64,000 bases of DNA from Nocardioides sp. L-11A (lineage in GTDB: Bacteria; Actinomycetota; Actinomycetes; Propionibacteriales; Nocardioidaceae). Both the position numbers and the translations under genes were made by a program. The stretch's first letter is position 1. The number at the start of each line of letters is the position of its first letter. Shown in pieces: positions 1 to 7,495 of this stretch. A model generated the notes under the pieces. The model had not been told where the DNA came from and made no database searches. It saw nothing but the letters and a program-made list of their open reading frames with translations. The stretch is from positions 4,898,001-4,962,000 of the forward strand of contig CP124680.1 in NCBI GenBank assembly GCA_029961745.1, given 5' to 3'.

Positions 1-26
1 CCGACGATCGCGACGTCGTTGCCCAT
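1..26 (-). CDS. N-terminal fragment of a thiolase-like / lipid-transfer protein (runs off the window)
   Basis: Only the first eight codons are inside the window; on the minus strand they read MGNDVAIV, continuing out of the edge. An AGGAGG-like ribosome binding site lies 7-10 bases upstream, inside the tail of the DUF35 gene. The hydrophobic beta-strand opening (DVAIVG) is typical of thiolase/SCP-x type acetyltransferases, and DUF35 OB-fold genes usually sit directly before such a thiolase or Ltp2-like aldolase. The product assignment is inferred mainly from that neighbourhood. Confidence 0.5.
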
Positions 27-29
27 CGA

Positions 30-479
30 TCAGCCCTCCTGTCCGGCCGGGTGCTCGACCCGGAAGCCGTAGGTCAGCACCTGGGTGCCGTCCTCGTCCG
101 TCCACGCCGGCAGGGTGCACAGCGTGACCGCGGCGCCGATGCCGAGGCGCGCGGGATCGTTCTCGGTGAGCCGGGCGACGACGATGACGTCGCCCAGGTC
201 GACGTAGCCCATGCCGAAGGGCACGAAGTCGCCGTCGTGGCGGTACGGCGCCTTGGGCTCGAAGTGCTGGACGGTCGCCGACCAGATGGTGCCGCTCCGG
301 GGCAGGACGGCGTCCGCCATGCCGGCGCCGCCGCACCGTGGGCAGCCCTCCTGGCGCGGGAAGGTGGTCGTGCCGCAGGCGTCGCACCGCGAGCCGACCA
401 GGCTCGGGACCCCTTCGTGGCCGGGGTCGTGCGCGTCGCTCGCGAAGAGCGCGTCGTCGACGAGGCGGGTGGTGGTCAT
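30..479 (-). CDS. Zn-ribbon / OB-fold DUF35 protein, partner of a thiolase or aldolase
   Basis: A 149-residue protein with a rubredoxin-like zinc ribbon (Cys32, Cys35, Cys46, Cys49, in the form CxxC-x10-CxxC) followed by an OB-fold half containing a G-x-V-x-L-G-D type strand pattern. Family members (DUF35, formerly PF01796/PF12172) bind acyl-CoA and form complexes with thiolases, MaoC hydratases (ChsH1-ChsH2) or Ltp2 retro-aldolases in steroid and branched side-chain breakdown. It is followed 3 bp later by the start of a thiolase-like gene and preceded by SDR, acyl-CoA dehydrogenase and MaoC genes, which fits that role. It probably has no catalytic activity alone. The substrate cannot be told from sequence. 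Confidence 0.85.
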   Translation of the reverse strand: MTTTRLVDDALFASDAHDPGHEGVPSLVGSRCDACGTTTFPRQEGCPRCGGAGMADAVLPRSGTIWSATVQHFEPKAPYRHDGDFVPFGMGYVDLGDVIVVARLTENDPARLGIGAAVTLCTLPAWTDEDGTQVLTYGFRVEHPAGQEG

Positions 480-506
480 CGGTTCTCCTTCCGGGATGGG
501 ATGCGC

Positions 507-1292
507 TCAGGCCGAGCCGAAGCTGACGACTCCGCGGCCGCCGTCGACCGGCAGCACCGCCCCGGTCGTGTACGACGACGCGTCGCTCGCGAAGTAGAGG
601 GCGGCGCCCACGACCTCGGCCGGGTCGCCGGCCCGGCGCATCGGGTAGTGCGCGAGGTCGCCGGCCAGTGCGTCCAGGTCCCAGCCGCGCGCCATGTCGG
701 TGAGGAACGGGCCGGCCATGATCGTGTTGACCCGCACCTTCGGGCCGTAGGCCTGCGCGAAGCCCGCGGTCAGCACGTTCAGCCCGCCCTTCGCGGCGGC
801 GTACGGCAGGTCGCTGGTCATCGGCCGCACGGCCGCGCTGCTGCTGATGTTGATGATCGAGCCGCCGTCGCCCCGGGCCATCCGGGCCGCGACGAGCGCG
901 CTGAGTCGGAACGGGCCCTTGAGGTTGACGCCGACGACCTTGTCGAAGAGCTCCTCGCTGACCTGGTCGAGGCTCGGGTACGTCGGCGCCAGCCCCGCGT
1001 TGTTGATCAGCACGTCGATCCGGCCCAGCTCGGCGTACACGGTCTCGACGACCGCGTCGATCTCGTCCCAGTGGCCGACGTGGAGGGCGAGGGGCAGGGC
1101 GCGGCGGCCGTGGTCCTGCTCGATCTCGGTGGCCAGGGCGCGGCAGTCCTCGAGCTTGCGGCTGGTGATCACGACGTCGGCGCCGGCCTCGGCCAGACCG
1201 CGGACCATGGCCCGGCCGAGGCCGCGACTGCCGCCGGTCACGAGCGCGACCTTGCCGAGAAGAGAGAGGGAGGGGTTCGGTTCGGTCGTCAC
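507..1292 (-). CDS. Short-chain dehydrogenase/reductase (SDR), FabG-like
   Basis: A 261-residue classical SDR. The NAD(P)-binding motif TGGSRGLG is at residues 19-26, NNAG at 97-100, the catalytic serine in the SSS stretch near 150 and YAAAK at 164-168; it ends in the usual VDGG segment. I place the start at the GTG whose bases overlap the stop of the upstream acyl-CoA dehydrogenase (GTGA overlap), because the next upstream in-frame codons translate to arginine-rich antisense-like sequence. Likely role is oxidation or reduction of a 3-hydroxy/3-oxoacyl-CoA or ring hydroxyl in the same pathway as its operon neighbours. The exact substrate is unknown; glucose-dehydrogenase-like SDRs score similarly. 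Confidence 0.88.
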   Translation of the reverse strand: MTTEPNPSLSLLGKVALVTGGSRGLGRAMVRGLAEAGADVVITSRKLEDCRALATEIEQDHGRRALPLALHVGHWDEIDAVVETVYAELGRIDVLINNAGLAPTYPSLDQVSEELFDKVVGVNLKGPFRLSALVAARMARGDGGSIINISSSAAVRPMTSDLPYAAAKGGLNVLTAGFAQAYGPKVRVNTIMAGPFLTDMARGWDLDALAGDLAHYPMRRAGDPAEVVGAALYFASDASSYTTGAVLPVDGGRGVVSFGSA

Positions 1293-2530
1293 CGGGGCAG
1301 GTCCTTCCAGGGGGTGTCCTTGTCCGCCCGCGGCTCGGGCGGCATGCCGAGCCAGCGCTCGGCGATGATCGTGCGCTGGATCTCGTCGGAGCCACCGGCG
1401 ATGCGATAGCCCGGGGCGCCGAGCACGTGCTGCCCCCAGACGTAGGTGCCCCACTCGCCGTCGTCGACGACCAGCCGGGGTCCCAGGATCCGGCGGGCAG
1501 CGGCGGTGACGTCGAGCATCCGCCCGACCCACTGCATCATCCGCACCGAGCCGATCGCGCCCATCGGACGGCCGCTCTCACGGGCCGCCTGGTCGCGGGC
1601 GACGGCGACGGCACCGAGGCGCTCGCTGACCATCGCGCGGGCGAGGTCCTGGCGGACGAACGGGTCGTCGAGGACTCCTGCCCATTGCGCGGCGGCGAGC
1701 AGCTGGCGCCAGTTGCCCCCGACGTGGGCGTTGTTGTTGGCCGCCTGTCGCTCGAAGCCGAGCGTGGTCAGCGCGACCTCCCACCCCTGGCCGACCTCGC
1801 CGATGCGGTACTCGTCGGGCAGCCGCACATCGGTCAGGAACACCTCGTTGAAGCTGGTTCCACCCGACATCTGGCGCAGTGGGCGGACCTCCACCCCCGG
1901 CCAGTCCATCGGGATCATGAACGCCGTCATCCCCGCGTGCTTCGGCAGCGTGGGGTCGGTGCGGCAGATCAGCTCGCCCCAGTCGGCGAACTGCGCGCCC
2001 GAGCTCCACACCTTCTGCCCGTTGACGACCCACGCGTCGTCCTCCCGGACGGCGCGGGTGCCCAGCGCGGCAAGGTCGGACCCCGCGGACGGCTCGGAGA
2101 ACAGCTGGCAGCAGATCTGCTCGCCGCGCAGGAACGCCGGGACCAGGTCGGCCCGCATCGCGTCGGTGCCGAAGAGGCGCACCGTCGGGGCGATCAGGTG
2201 CTGGGTGACCGAGAAGGTCTCGTGCGGACGGGGAGTCCGGTAGCGCAGCTCGAGCTCGTCATAGGCGTCGAGGTACTCGGCGGCGAGCCCGCGGCCGCCG
2301 TACTCCGGCTCCCAGGTGATCGCACCGAAGCCCGCCTGGAACTTGCGGCGCTGCCAGTCCTTGAGCTCCTCGATCAGCGCCGACTCCTCGGCGAAGCCGA
2401 GGTCGTGGAAGACCGACACGTCGAGCTCGCCCTCGCCCCAGACGACCTTCTCCTCGTCGGTACGACGCGCCAGGCCGCTGCCCGCGAGGAACGCCTCCGC
2501 CTCGGCACAGAACTCGTCGAGCGGGATCAC
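1289..2530 (-). CDS. Acyl-CoA dehydrogenase (FadE-type flavoprotein)
   Basis: A 413-residue acyl-CoA dehydrogenase. The FAD/acyl-CoA-binding signature FSEPSAGSDLA is at residues 144-154, NGQKVWSSGA at 170-179, and the C-terminal GGSDEIQRTIIAER segment at 379-392 is the FAD-contacting motif of the family. It carries out alpha,beta-desaturation of an acyl-CoA ester with electron transfer to ETF. The GTG start overlaps the stop of the MaoC gene, implying translational coupling; upstream codons look like out-of-frame arginine/proline-rich sequence. The partly diverged N-terminus and the operon partners suggest a branched or ring-derived acyl-CoA rather than a straight fatty acid, but this is inference. 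Confidence 0.9.
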   Translation of the reverse strand: MIPLDEFCAEAEAFLAGSGLARRTDEEKVVWGEGELDVSVFHDLGFAEESALIEELKDWQRRKFQAGFGAITWEPEYGGRGLAAEYLDAYDELELRYRTPRPHETFSVTQHLIAPTVRLFGTDAMRADLVPAFLRGEQICCQLFSEPSAGSDLAALGTRAVREDDAWVVNGQKVWSSGAQFADWGELICRTDPTLPKHAGMTAFMIPMDWPGVEVRPLRQMSGGTSFNEVFLTDVRLPDEYRIGEVGQGWEVALTTLGFERQAANNNAHVGGNWRQLLAAAQWAGVLDDPFVRQDLARAMVSERLGAVAVARDQAARESGRPMGAIGSVRMMQWVGRMLDVTAAARRILGPRLVVDDGEWGTYVWGQHVLGAPGYRIAGGSDEIQRTIIAERWLGMPPEPRADKDTPWKDLPR

Positions 2531-2994
2531 GCGTCCTCCGCGAAGTAGAAGCGGGCGAGCATCCGTGCCACGCACGCCGGCCGGTCGGTGCCGTCGACCT
2601 CGACGGTGAGGTCGAGGCCGACCTGGATGCCGCCGTCGCCCGTCTCGACGACCTCCGCGAGCCGGGCGTGGCAGCGGACTCGGCTGTCGACGGGCACCGG
2701 CGTCGGGAACCGGACCTTGTCGAGGCCGTAGTTGATGCCCATCGACGCGGTCGGGACGCCGAGGAGCTGGTCGAGAAGGCCCGCCAGGTAGGACAGCGAC
2801 AGGTAGCCGTGGGCGATGGTGCGCCCGAACGGCCCGGCCGCCGCCCGCTCGGGGTCGACGTGGATCCACTGGTGGTCGCCGGTCGCGTCGGCGAACAGGT
2901 CGATCCGGTCCTGGTCGATCACCGTCCAGGCGGAGGTCCCGAGCTCGGTCCCCGCTCCGGCGAGCAGCTCGGCGCGTGAGGCGAAGACGGTCAT
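2527..2994 (-). CDS. MaoC-family (R)-specific enoyl-CoA hydratase
   Basis: A 155-residue single hot-dog protein. The hydratase-2 motif is clear: ATGDHQWIH with the catalytic pair Asp40/His45, followed by FGRTIAHGYLSL at 56-67, which lines the acyl pocket. It should hydrate the double bond introduced by the adjacent acyl-CoA dehydrogenase. The ATG start overlaps the carboxyltransferase stop (ATGA) and its own stop overlaps the dehydrogenase start (GTGA), so it is the middle of a tightly coupled operon. Stand-alone single-domain MaoC proteins like this normally form homodimers. Confidence 0.9.
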   Translation of the reverse strand: MTVFASRAELLAGAGTELGTSAWTVIDQDRIDLFADATGDHQWIHVDPERAAAGPFGRTIAHGYLSLSYLAGLLDQLLGVPTASMGINYGLDKVRFPTPVPVDSRVRCHARLAEVVETGDGGIQVGLDLTVEVDGTDRPACVARMLARFYFAEDA

Positions 2995-4571
2995 GCCGCC
3001 CCCGTCCGCGAGGTCGCCGCGGAGTCCTCCCGCGGCTCGACCAGCCGGGCCGGGGTCGCGGCGGGCGCCGCGACGGCCGCGGACGGGTGCCACAGCCGCA
3101 GTGCGGCCACCAGCGTGGCCCGGGTGTCCTCGGGCCGGATGATGTCGTCGATGATCCCCGCCTCCGCGGCCGCGAACGGCCGGGTCACGGTCTCGCGGTA
3201 CTCGTCGGCCAGCTGGGCACGCAGGGCCGCCGGGTCCTCGGCCGCCGCCAGCTCACGGCGGTGCAGGATGTTGACCGCTCCACCCGGGCCCATCACCGCG
3301 AGCTCGGAGTCGGGGTAGGCCCAGGAGAAGTCGGCGCCCAGGGACTTCGAGCCCATCGCGATGAACGCGCCGCCGTACGCCTTGCGCACGACCACGGTCA
3401 GCCGCGGGCTCTCCGCGCCGACATAGGCGTCGAGTACCTCGGCCCCCTCGGTGATGATGCCGCCGCCCTCCTGGCCGGTGCCTGGCATGAACCCCGGGAC
3501 GTCGACCAGCGTGACGACCGGGAGGTGGAACCGGCCGCAGAAGCGCACGAACCGCGCGATCTTCCGGGAGCTGGGGATCTCGAGGATGCCGCCGCGCCGG
3601 TCCGGCTGCGACGCCACGATCCCGACCGGGACGCCGCCGAGGCGTGCGAACGCGGTGATCACGCTCGGGCCGTAGGCCGGCATGATCTCGAAGGGCTCCC
3701 CGCCGTCGACGACCGCGCGGACCAGCCGGCGCATGTCGAACACCTCGCTGCCGCGGCGCGGGACGATGCCTCCCAGGACGCGCACGTCCGCCGGCGCCGG
3801 TTCCTCGGTCGCAGCGAGTGGGAGGTCCGCCGCGGCGTGGGCGGGCAGGAAGGACAGCAGCCGTCGTACCTCCGCGAAGGCGTCCTCCTCGGTGTCGACA
3901 GCCAGATGGGCGACGCCGCTGCGGATGGTGTGCAGCTCGGCGCCGCCGAGGTCGGCCGAGGACACCTCCTCGCCGATCGCCGCGCGCACGACGTCGGGCC
4001 CGGTCAGGAACATGTGGCTGGTCTCGCGGACCATGATCGTCCAGTCGGTGAGTGCCGGCGAGTAGGCCGCGGCGCCGGCGCAGGGGCCGAGGATCACCGA
4101 GATCTGGGGCACCAGTCCCTTGGCCCGCACGTTGCGGCGGAAGATCTGGCCACAGCCGTCGAGCGAGTCGATGCCCTCGTTGATCCGCGCGCCACCGGAG
4201 TCGTTCAGGTAGACGATCGGGACCCGCAGCTCGATCGCCCGGTCCTGGAGGGCCGCGACCTTCGCGGCGAAGCCGGACCCGATCGATCCGCCGCCGTGGG
4301 AGAACTCATGGCTCGCGACGGCGACGGTCCGCCCCTCGATGGCTCCGAAGCCGGTGACGACGCCGTCGCCGTCGTACAGCTTGTCGGCCTGGCGGCTGGT
4401 GCTCTGGCGCAGCAGGCCGGTCGGGACGAACGAGTCGGCGTCGCACAGCAGCTGGGCCCGGCCGAGCGCGGTGTGACTGCGGGTGCCACGCGGCTGCGGC
4501 GTGGCTGCGGCCAGGCGCCGCTCGAGCTCGCTCGCCGATGCCCCGGCGTCGGGCTGAAGGTGGTCGCTCAC
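2991..4571 (-). CDS. Acyl-CoA carboxylase beta subunit (carboxyltransferase; propionyl/geranyl/acetyl-CoA type)
   Basis: A 526-residue carboxyltransferase with both crotonase-like halves: the N-terminal half contains the acyl-CoA-binding NDSGGARINEGIDSL segment, the C-terminal half VDVPGFMPGTGQE and YGGAFIAMGSK. It transfers CO2 from carboxybiotin to an acyl-CoA and needs a biotin-carrying alpha subunit, which is not in this window. I prefer the GTG at 4571 as start: it gives the usual length, and a minus-strand promoter (TTGACG, 18 bp, TACGGT) would begin transcription within a base or two of that GTG, so the mRNA may be leaderless. In-frame ATGs at 4598 and 4613 lack a ribosome binding site and would lie inside the promoter. 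First gene of the leftward acyl-CoA operon. Confidence 0.88.
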   Translation of the reverse strand: MSDHLQPDAGASASELERRLAAATPQPRGTRSHTALGRAQLLCDADSFVPTGLLRQSTSRQADKLYDGDGVVTGFGAIEGRTVAVASHEFSHGGGSIGSGFAAKVAALQDRAIELRVPIVYLNDSGGARINEGIDSLDGCGQIFRRNVRAKGLVPQISVILGPCAGAAAYSPALTDWTIMVRETSHMFLTGPDVVRAAIGEEVSSADLGGAELHTIRSGVAHLAVDTEEDAFAEVRRLLSFLPAHAAADLPLAATEEPAPADVRVLGGIVPRRGSEVFDMRRLVRAVVDGGEPFEIMPAYGPSVITAFARLGGVPVGIVASQPDRRGGILEIPSSRKIARFVRFCGRFHLPVVTLVDVPGFMPGTGQEGGGIITEGAEVLDAYVGAESPRLTVVVRKAYGGAFIAMGSKSLGADFSWAYPDSELAVMGPGGAVNILHRRELAAAEDPAALRAQLADEYRETVTRPFAAAEAGIIDDIIRPEDTRATLVAALRLWHPSAAVAAPAATPARLVEPREDSAATSRTGAA

Positions 4572-4577
4572 ATCGGC

Positions 4578-4607
4578 ACCGTAAGCCGGATCTGACATTG
4601 ACGTCAA
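4578..4607 (-). promoter_or_regulatory. Promoter of the leftward acyl-CoA operon
   Basis: TTGACG (4607-4602) is separated by 18 bp from TACGGT (4583-4578). The expected start point falls at about 4571, the first base of the carboxyltransferase GTG, so a leaderless message is predicted. The -35 hexamer lies within the 10-bp palindrome TTGACGTCAA shared with the opposite promoter. Confidence 0.55.
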
Positions 4608-4627
4608 GTTCATTCTCGGCCTATGAT
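4598..4627 (+). promoter_or_regulatory. Promoter of the acyl-CoA synthetase operon, sharing a palindromic -35
   Basis: TTGACG (4598-4603), an 18-bp spacer and TATGAT (4622-4627) form a near-consensus sigma-70 type promoter firing rightward, with a predicted 5' leader of about 56 nt. The palindrome TTGACGTCAA at 4598-4607 supplies the -35 hexamer of both divergent promoters, so one bound factor could switch both operons together. Confidence 0.65.
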
Positions 4628-4689
4628 GACGCACATCACATCGGCCGTCCAGCCCCGATACTGGCGACCACACGAGAGGGACCGAGGCC

Positions 4690-6345
4690 ATGAGCTGCAC
4701 CAACGCCACCGCGGTGATCGCGACCGACGAACCGCTCGCCGTCAGCTACTGGCCCGCCGACGCGAGCGTCGCGCTCGACCACACGACGGTCGGCGAGCTG
4801 CTCCGCCGAGCGGCGGCGACCGCGCCCGACCGGGTCGCACTCGTGGACGGGGCGACCGACCCCGCCGACCGGCGCCGCTGGACGTACGCCGAGCTGCTCG
4901 CCATCGCCGAGCAGGTCGCCGACGCCCTCCTCACCCGGTTCGAGCCGGGCGAGCGGGTGGCGATCTGGGAGATCAATCGGCCCGAGTGGGTGATGCTCCA
5001 GTACGGCGCCGCGCTGGCCGGGATCGTGGTGGTGACGGTCAACCCGCAGTACCGCATCGACGAGCTCAGCTACGTGCTCGAGCAGGCCGACGTGTCGGGG
5101 ATCGTGCACGGCGACGAGCACCGCGGAGTGTCGATGACCGACCTGGTCGCCCGCGCCGTGCCGTCCGTGCCGCGGGTGCGCCACGTCATCCGCTTCGCCG
5201 ACTGGGATCGCTTCCTCGCCAGCGGCACCGGGCGGCGCGACTTCCCCGAGATCTCCCCCGATGACGACTGCATGATCATCTACACCTCCGGCACGACCGG
5301 CTTCGCGAAGGGCGCACTGCTCCACCACCGTGGCGTCGTCAACGCCTCCCGCCTCTCGGCCGAGCGCGCGAACTTCCGCGACGGCGACTGCTGGATCAAC
5401 CCGATCCCCCTCTTCCACACCGGCGGTGGCGTGCTGGGCAGCGTCGGCACCCTCGCCCGCCGCGGCCGGCAGGTCGTCGTACCGCAGTTCGAGCCGGGGC
5501 TGGTGCTCGACCTGATCGAGAGCGAGCGCGGCAACCTGATCGTCACCGTGCCCACGATCCTGCTGGCCCTCCTCGACCACCCCGAGCGGCCCGCACGGGA
5601 CCTGTCGAGCATGCGCACGATCATGTGCGGTGGCGCCAAGGTGCCTGAGGACCTGGTCCGCCGTACCAAGGAGATCGTGGGCTGCGACTTCTCGATCCTG
5701 TTCGGACAGGCCGAGATGCACGGCGTGCTGACCCAGACCCTGCCGACGGACACCCCCGAGGACCAGGCCACGACCCTCGGCATCCCACTCGCCCACGTCG
5801 AGGTCAAGATCGCCGACCCGGTCACCGGCGAGCCGGTGCCGATCGGCGGGTCCGGTGAGATCTGCGCGCGCGGCTACCAGGCGATGCGCGAGTACTTCCG
5901 GATGGACGACGCGACCGCCGCGACCATCGACCGCGACGGCTGGCTCCGCAGCGGCGACGTCGGGACCATGGACGGGCGCGGCTACCTGCAGATCGCCGGC
6001 CGGATCAAGGACATCATCATCCGGGGCGGCGAGAACATCCATCCGCTCGAGATCGAGGAGCTGCTCGTCCACCACCCCGGCGTCGCCGAGGTAGCCGTGA
6101 TCGGCATCCCCGATACCCACTGGGGCGAGCAGGTCGCGGCGGTGATCCGGCCGCACGGCACTCCCCCGCCCGTCGACGAGCTCCACGCCGTGTGCCGTAC
6201 GTCGCTCGCCCCCTTCAAGACGCCGCGCTTCTGGTACTTCGTCGACGAGCTCCCGATGACCCCGTCGGGCAAGATCCGCAAGGTCGAGCTCCGTGCCGGC
6301 GTCGCCGAGGGCAGCCTGGGCGACCCCGCCGTCGCCGGCCGGTGA
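4690..6345 (+). CDS. Acyl-CoA synthetase (AMP-forming, FadD-like)
   Basis: A 551-residue ANL-superfamily ligase. The P-loop YTSGTTGFAKGA starts at residue 198, the A5 motif GQAEMHG at about 339, GWLRSGDVG (A7) near 417, the hinge GRIKDIIIRGGENIHP follows, and the catalytic lysine of PSGKIRKVEL is Lys528. It activates a carboxylic acid with ATP to the acyl-adenylate and then the CoA thioester. GAGGGACCGAGG just upstream is a good ribosome binding site for the ATG. It is divergent from the acyl-CoA operon and shares its promoter palindrome, so it probably makes the CoA ester which that operon consumes. Chain-length preference cannot be read from sequence. Confidence 0.92.
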   Translation: MSCTNATAVIATDEPLAVSYWPADASVALDHTTVGELLRRAAATAPDRVALVDGATDPADRRRWTYAELLAIAEQVADALLTRFEPGERVAIWEINRPEWVMLQYGAALAGIVVVTVNPQYRIDELSYVLEQADVSGIVHGDEHRGVSMTDLVARAVPSVPRVRHVIRFADWDRFLASGTGRRDFPEISPDDDCMIIYTSGTTGFAKGALLHHRGVVNASRLSAERANFRDGDCWINPIPLFHTGGGVLGSVGTLARRGRQVVVPQFEPGLVLDLIESERGNLIVTVPTILLALLDHPERPARDLSSMRTIMCGGAKVPEDLVRRTKEIVGCDFSILFGQAEMHGVLTQTLPTDTPEDQATTLGIPLAHVEVKIADPVTGEPVPIGGSGEICARGYQAMREYFRMDDATAATIDRDGWLRSGDVGTMDGRGYLQIAGRIKDIIIRGGENIHPLEIEELLVHHPGVAEVAVIGIPDTHWGEQVAAVIRPHGTPPPVDELHAVCRTSLAPFKTPRFWYFVDELPMTPSGKIRKVELRAGVAEGSLGDPAVAGR

Positions 6346-6857
6346 CCGGACCCCCGACCGCGGGCTTCGTCGTACCCGCGTTCGAGGAGGTCGCGGCCCT
6401 GCCCGAGACGCTGCGCCTGCACGTGCCGACGGAGTTCCAGGACGCCAACGGCCACATGAGCGCGACCCGCTACCTGACCACCTGCGTCGAGGGCGTCGAG
6501 GAGGCACTCGACGGCCTCGGGATCCCGCGCGACTGGCCGACCACTGCCGGGCACGGCGTCTTCACCGTCGACCAGCACCTGCACTTCCTCAGCGAGGTGT
6601 CCGTCGGCACCGAGCTGACCTTCCACCACCGGCTGGTCGCCCGCGGACCGCGATCGGGACGACTCGTCGGCTACCTGCTCGACCACCACCGGCACACGGT
6701 CTGCTTCGCCATGGAGGCCGCCTTCGTGCACGTCACGATGGCCACCCGCCGCTCCGCGCCGTGGCCCGAGGAGGTCGCGGCCGCGCTGGACCGACGCGCA
6801 GCCGAGCACGCCACGCTGCCCTGGGCGCTGAGCAGATCGCCCTGCTTCGAGGACTGA
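6342..6857 (+). CDS. Acyl-CoA thioesterase, hot-dog fold (4HBT-like)
   Basis: A 171-residue hot-dog protein. EFQDANGHMSATRYL around residues 31-45 carries the D-x-N-x-H pattern of the 4-hydroxybenzoyl-CoA thioesterase family (Asp34, Asn36, His38), and DQHLHFLSEVSVG is the second conserved strand. The GTG start overlaps the stop of the acyl-CoA synthetase (GTGA), so the two are co-translated. It could release free acid from a dead-end CoA ester or recycle CoA in the pathway. A FcbC/YbgC-like assignment is equally possible. Confidence 0.8.
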   Translation: MTGPPTAGFVVPAFEEVAALPETLRLHVPTEFQDANGHMSATRYLTTCVEGVEEALDGLGIPRDWPTTAGHGVFTVDQHLHFLSEVSVGTELTFHHRLVARGPRSGRLVGYLLDHHRHTVCFAMEAAFVHVTMATRRSAPWPEEVAAALDRRAAEHATLPWALSRSPCFED

Positions 6858-6894
6858 GCCGTCCGGGGCAGTCGCCGACCCCGCGACGCACTCC

Positions 6895-7188
6895 AGACCC
6901 AAGGCCAAGGTGCTGGTATTCACCTCGTTCCCACGCGAGCACTGGCGCAAGATCTGGTCAACCAGCCCGCTCGAGCGGGTCAACAAGGAGATCAAGCGCC
7001 GCTCCCAGGTCGTGGACCTCTTTCCCAACGCCGCGGCGGTCCTCCGGCTGGTCGGCGCGGTGCTGATCGACATGCGCGACGAGTGGATCGCCGGAGACCG
7101 GCGCTACCTGTCCGAGGGGTCGATGGCCAAGATCGACGACACCAGCGATACCGACCCGGTCGCAGCCATCGAGAGCAGCGACACGTAG
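6895..7188 (+). mobile_element. IS256 (Mutator) family transposase remnant, C-terminal piece only
   Basis: The translated segment reads FPREHWRKIWSTSPLERVNK then EIKRRSQVVDLFPN, RLVGAVLIDMRDEW and GDRRYLSEGSMA, the conserved C-terminal end of IS256-family transposases. Only about 95 of the normal ~400 residues remain: the DDE catalytic core is gone, with homology beginning abruptly around 6895, some 38 bp after the thioesterase stop. An internal GTG at 6910 leaves an open frame to the TAG-terminated end, but no intact element, terminal inverted repeats or target duplication are evident. This is a decayed insertion scar separating the acyl-CoA locus from the secreted protein. Confidence 0.88.
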
Positions 7189-7495
7189 GCACTGAGGACC
7201 ACCTCAAAAGCCCACCACCCCGCGGGGCCTTGTCGCGGTTTGTTCACGGATGTTGTCGGCTGCGATCACCCCCGGACGGAGTCAACTCCACCGCCACGAC
7301 CCGCTCGGCCATCCCCCTGAGCCGCTCCGTCAGTGGCCGAGACTGCTCAGCGTCGAGAGGCCCGGCCCGTTGACCTCGACCAGCTCGCCGATCAGATCCG
7401 CGAGTCCGTCGCGCTCGGCCTGACACCGCAGCTCCCGTTCCGACTGGGAATTCACCAATAAGGGTCATTCGCCCACCGCGGGAAACAGGTCGGAT
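7189..7495 (+). other. Non-genic stretch with probable gene debris
   Basis: About 307 bp without an intact gene. On the plus strand, 7370-7462 reads in one frame DLDQLADQIRESVALGLTPQ followed by LPFRLGIHQ and a stop; it looks like the tail of a lost coding sequence but I do not recognise it. A 10-bp palindrome CCCCGCGGGG lies at 7218-7227. The end of the stretch (GGGAAACAGG) serves as ribosome binding region for the secreted protein. Confidence 0.4.

Noticed and set aside
7218-7227. CCCCGCGGGG palindrome as an IS terminal repeat
   Set aside because: It is a simple GC palindrome without a matching copy on the other side of the transposase remnant; such sequences arise often at this base composition.
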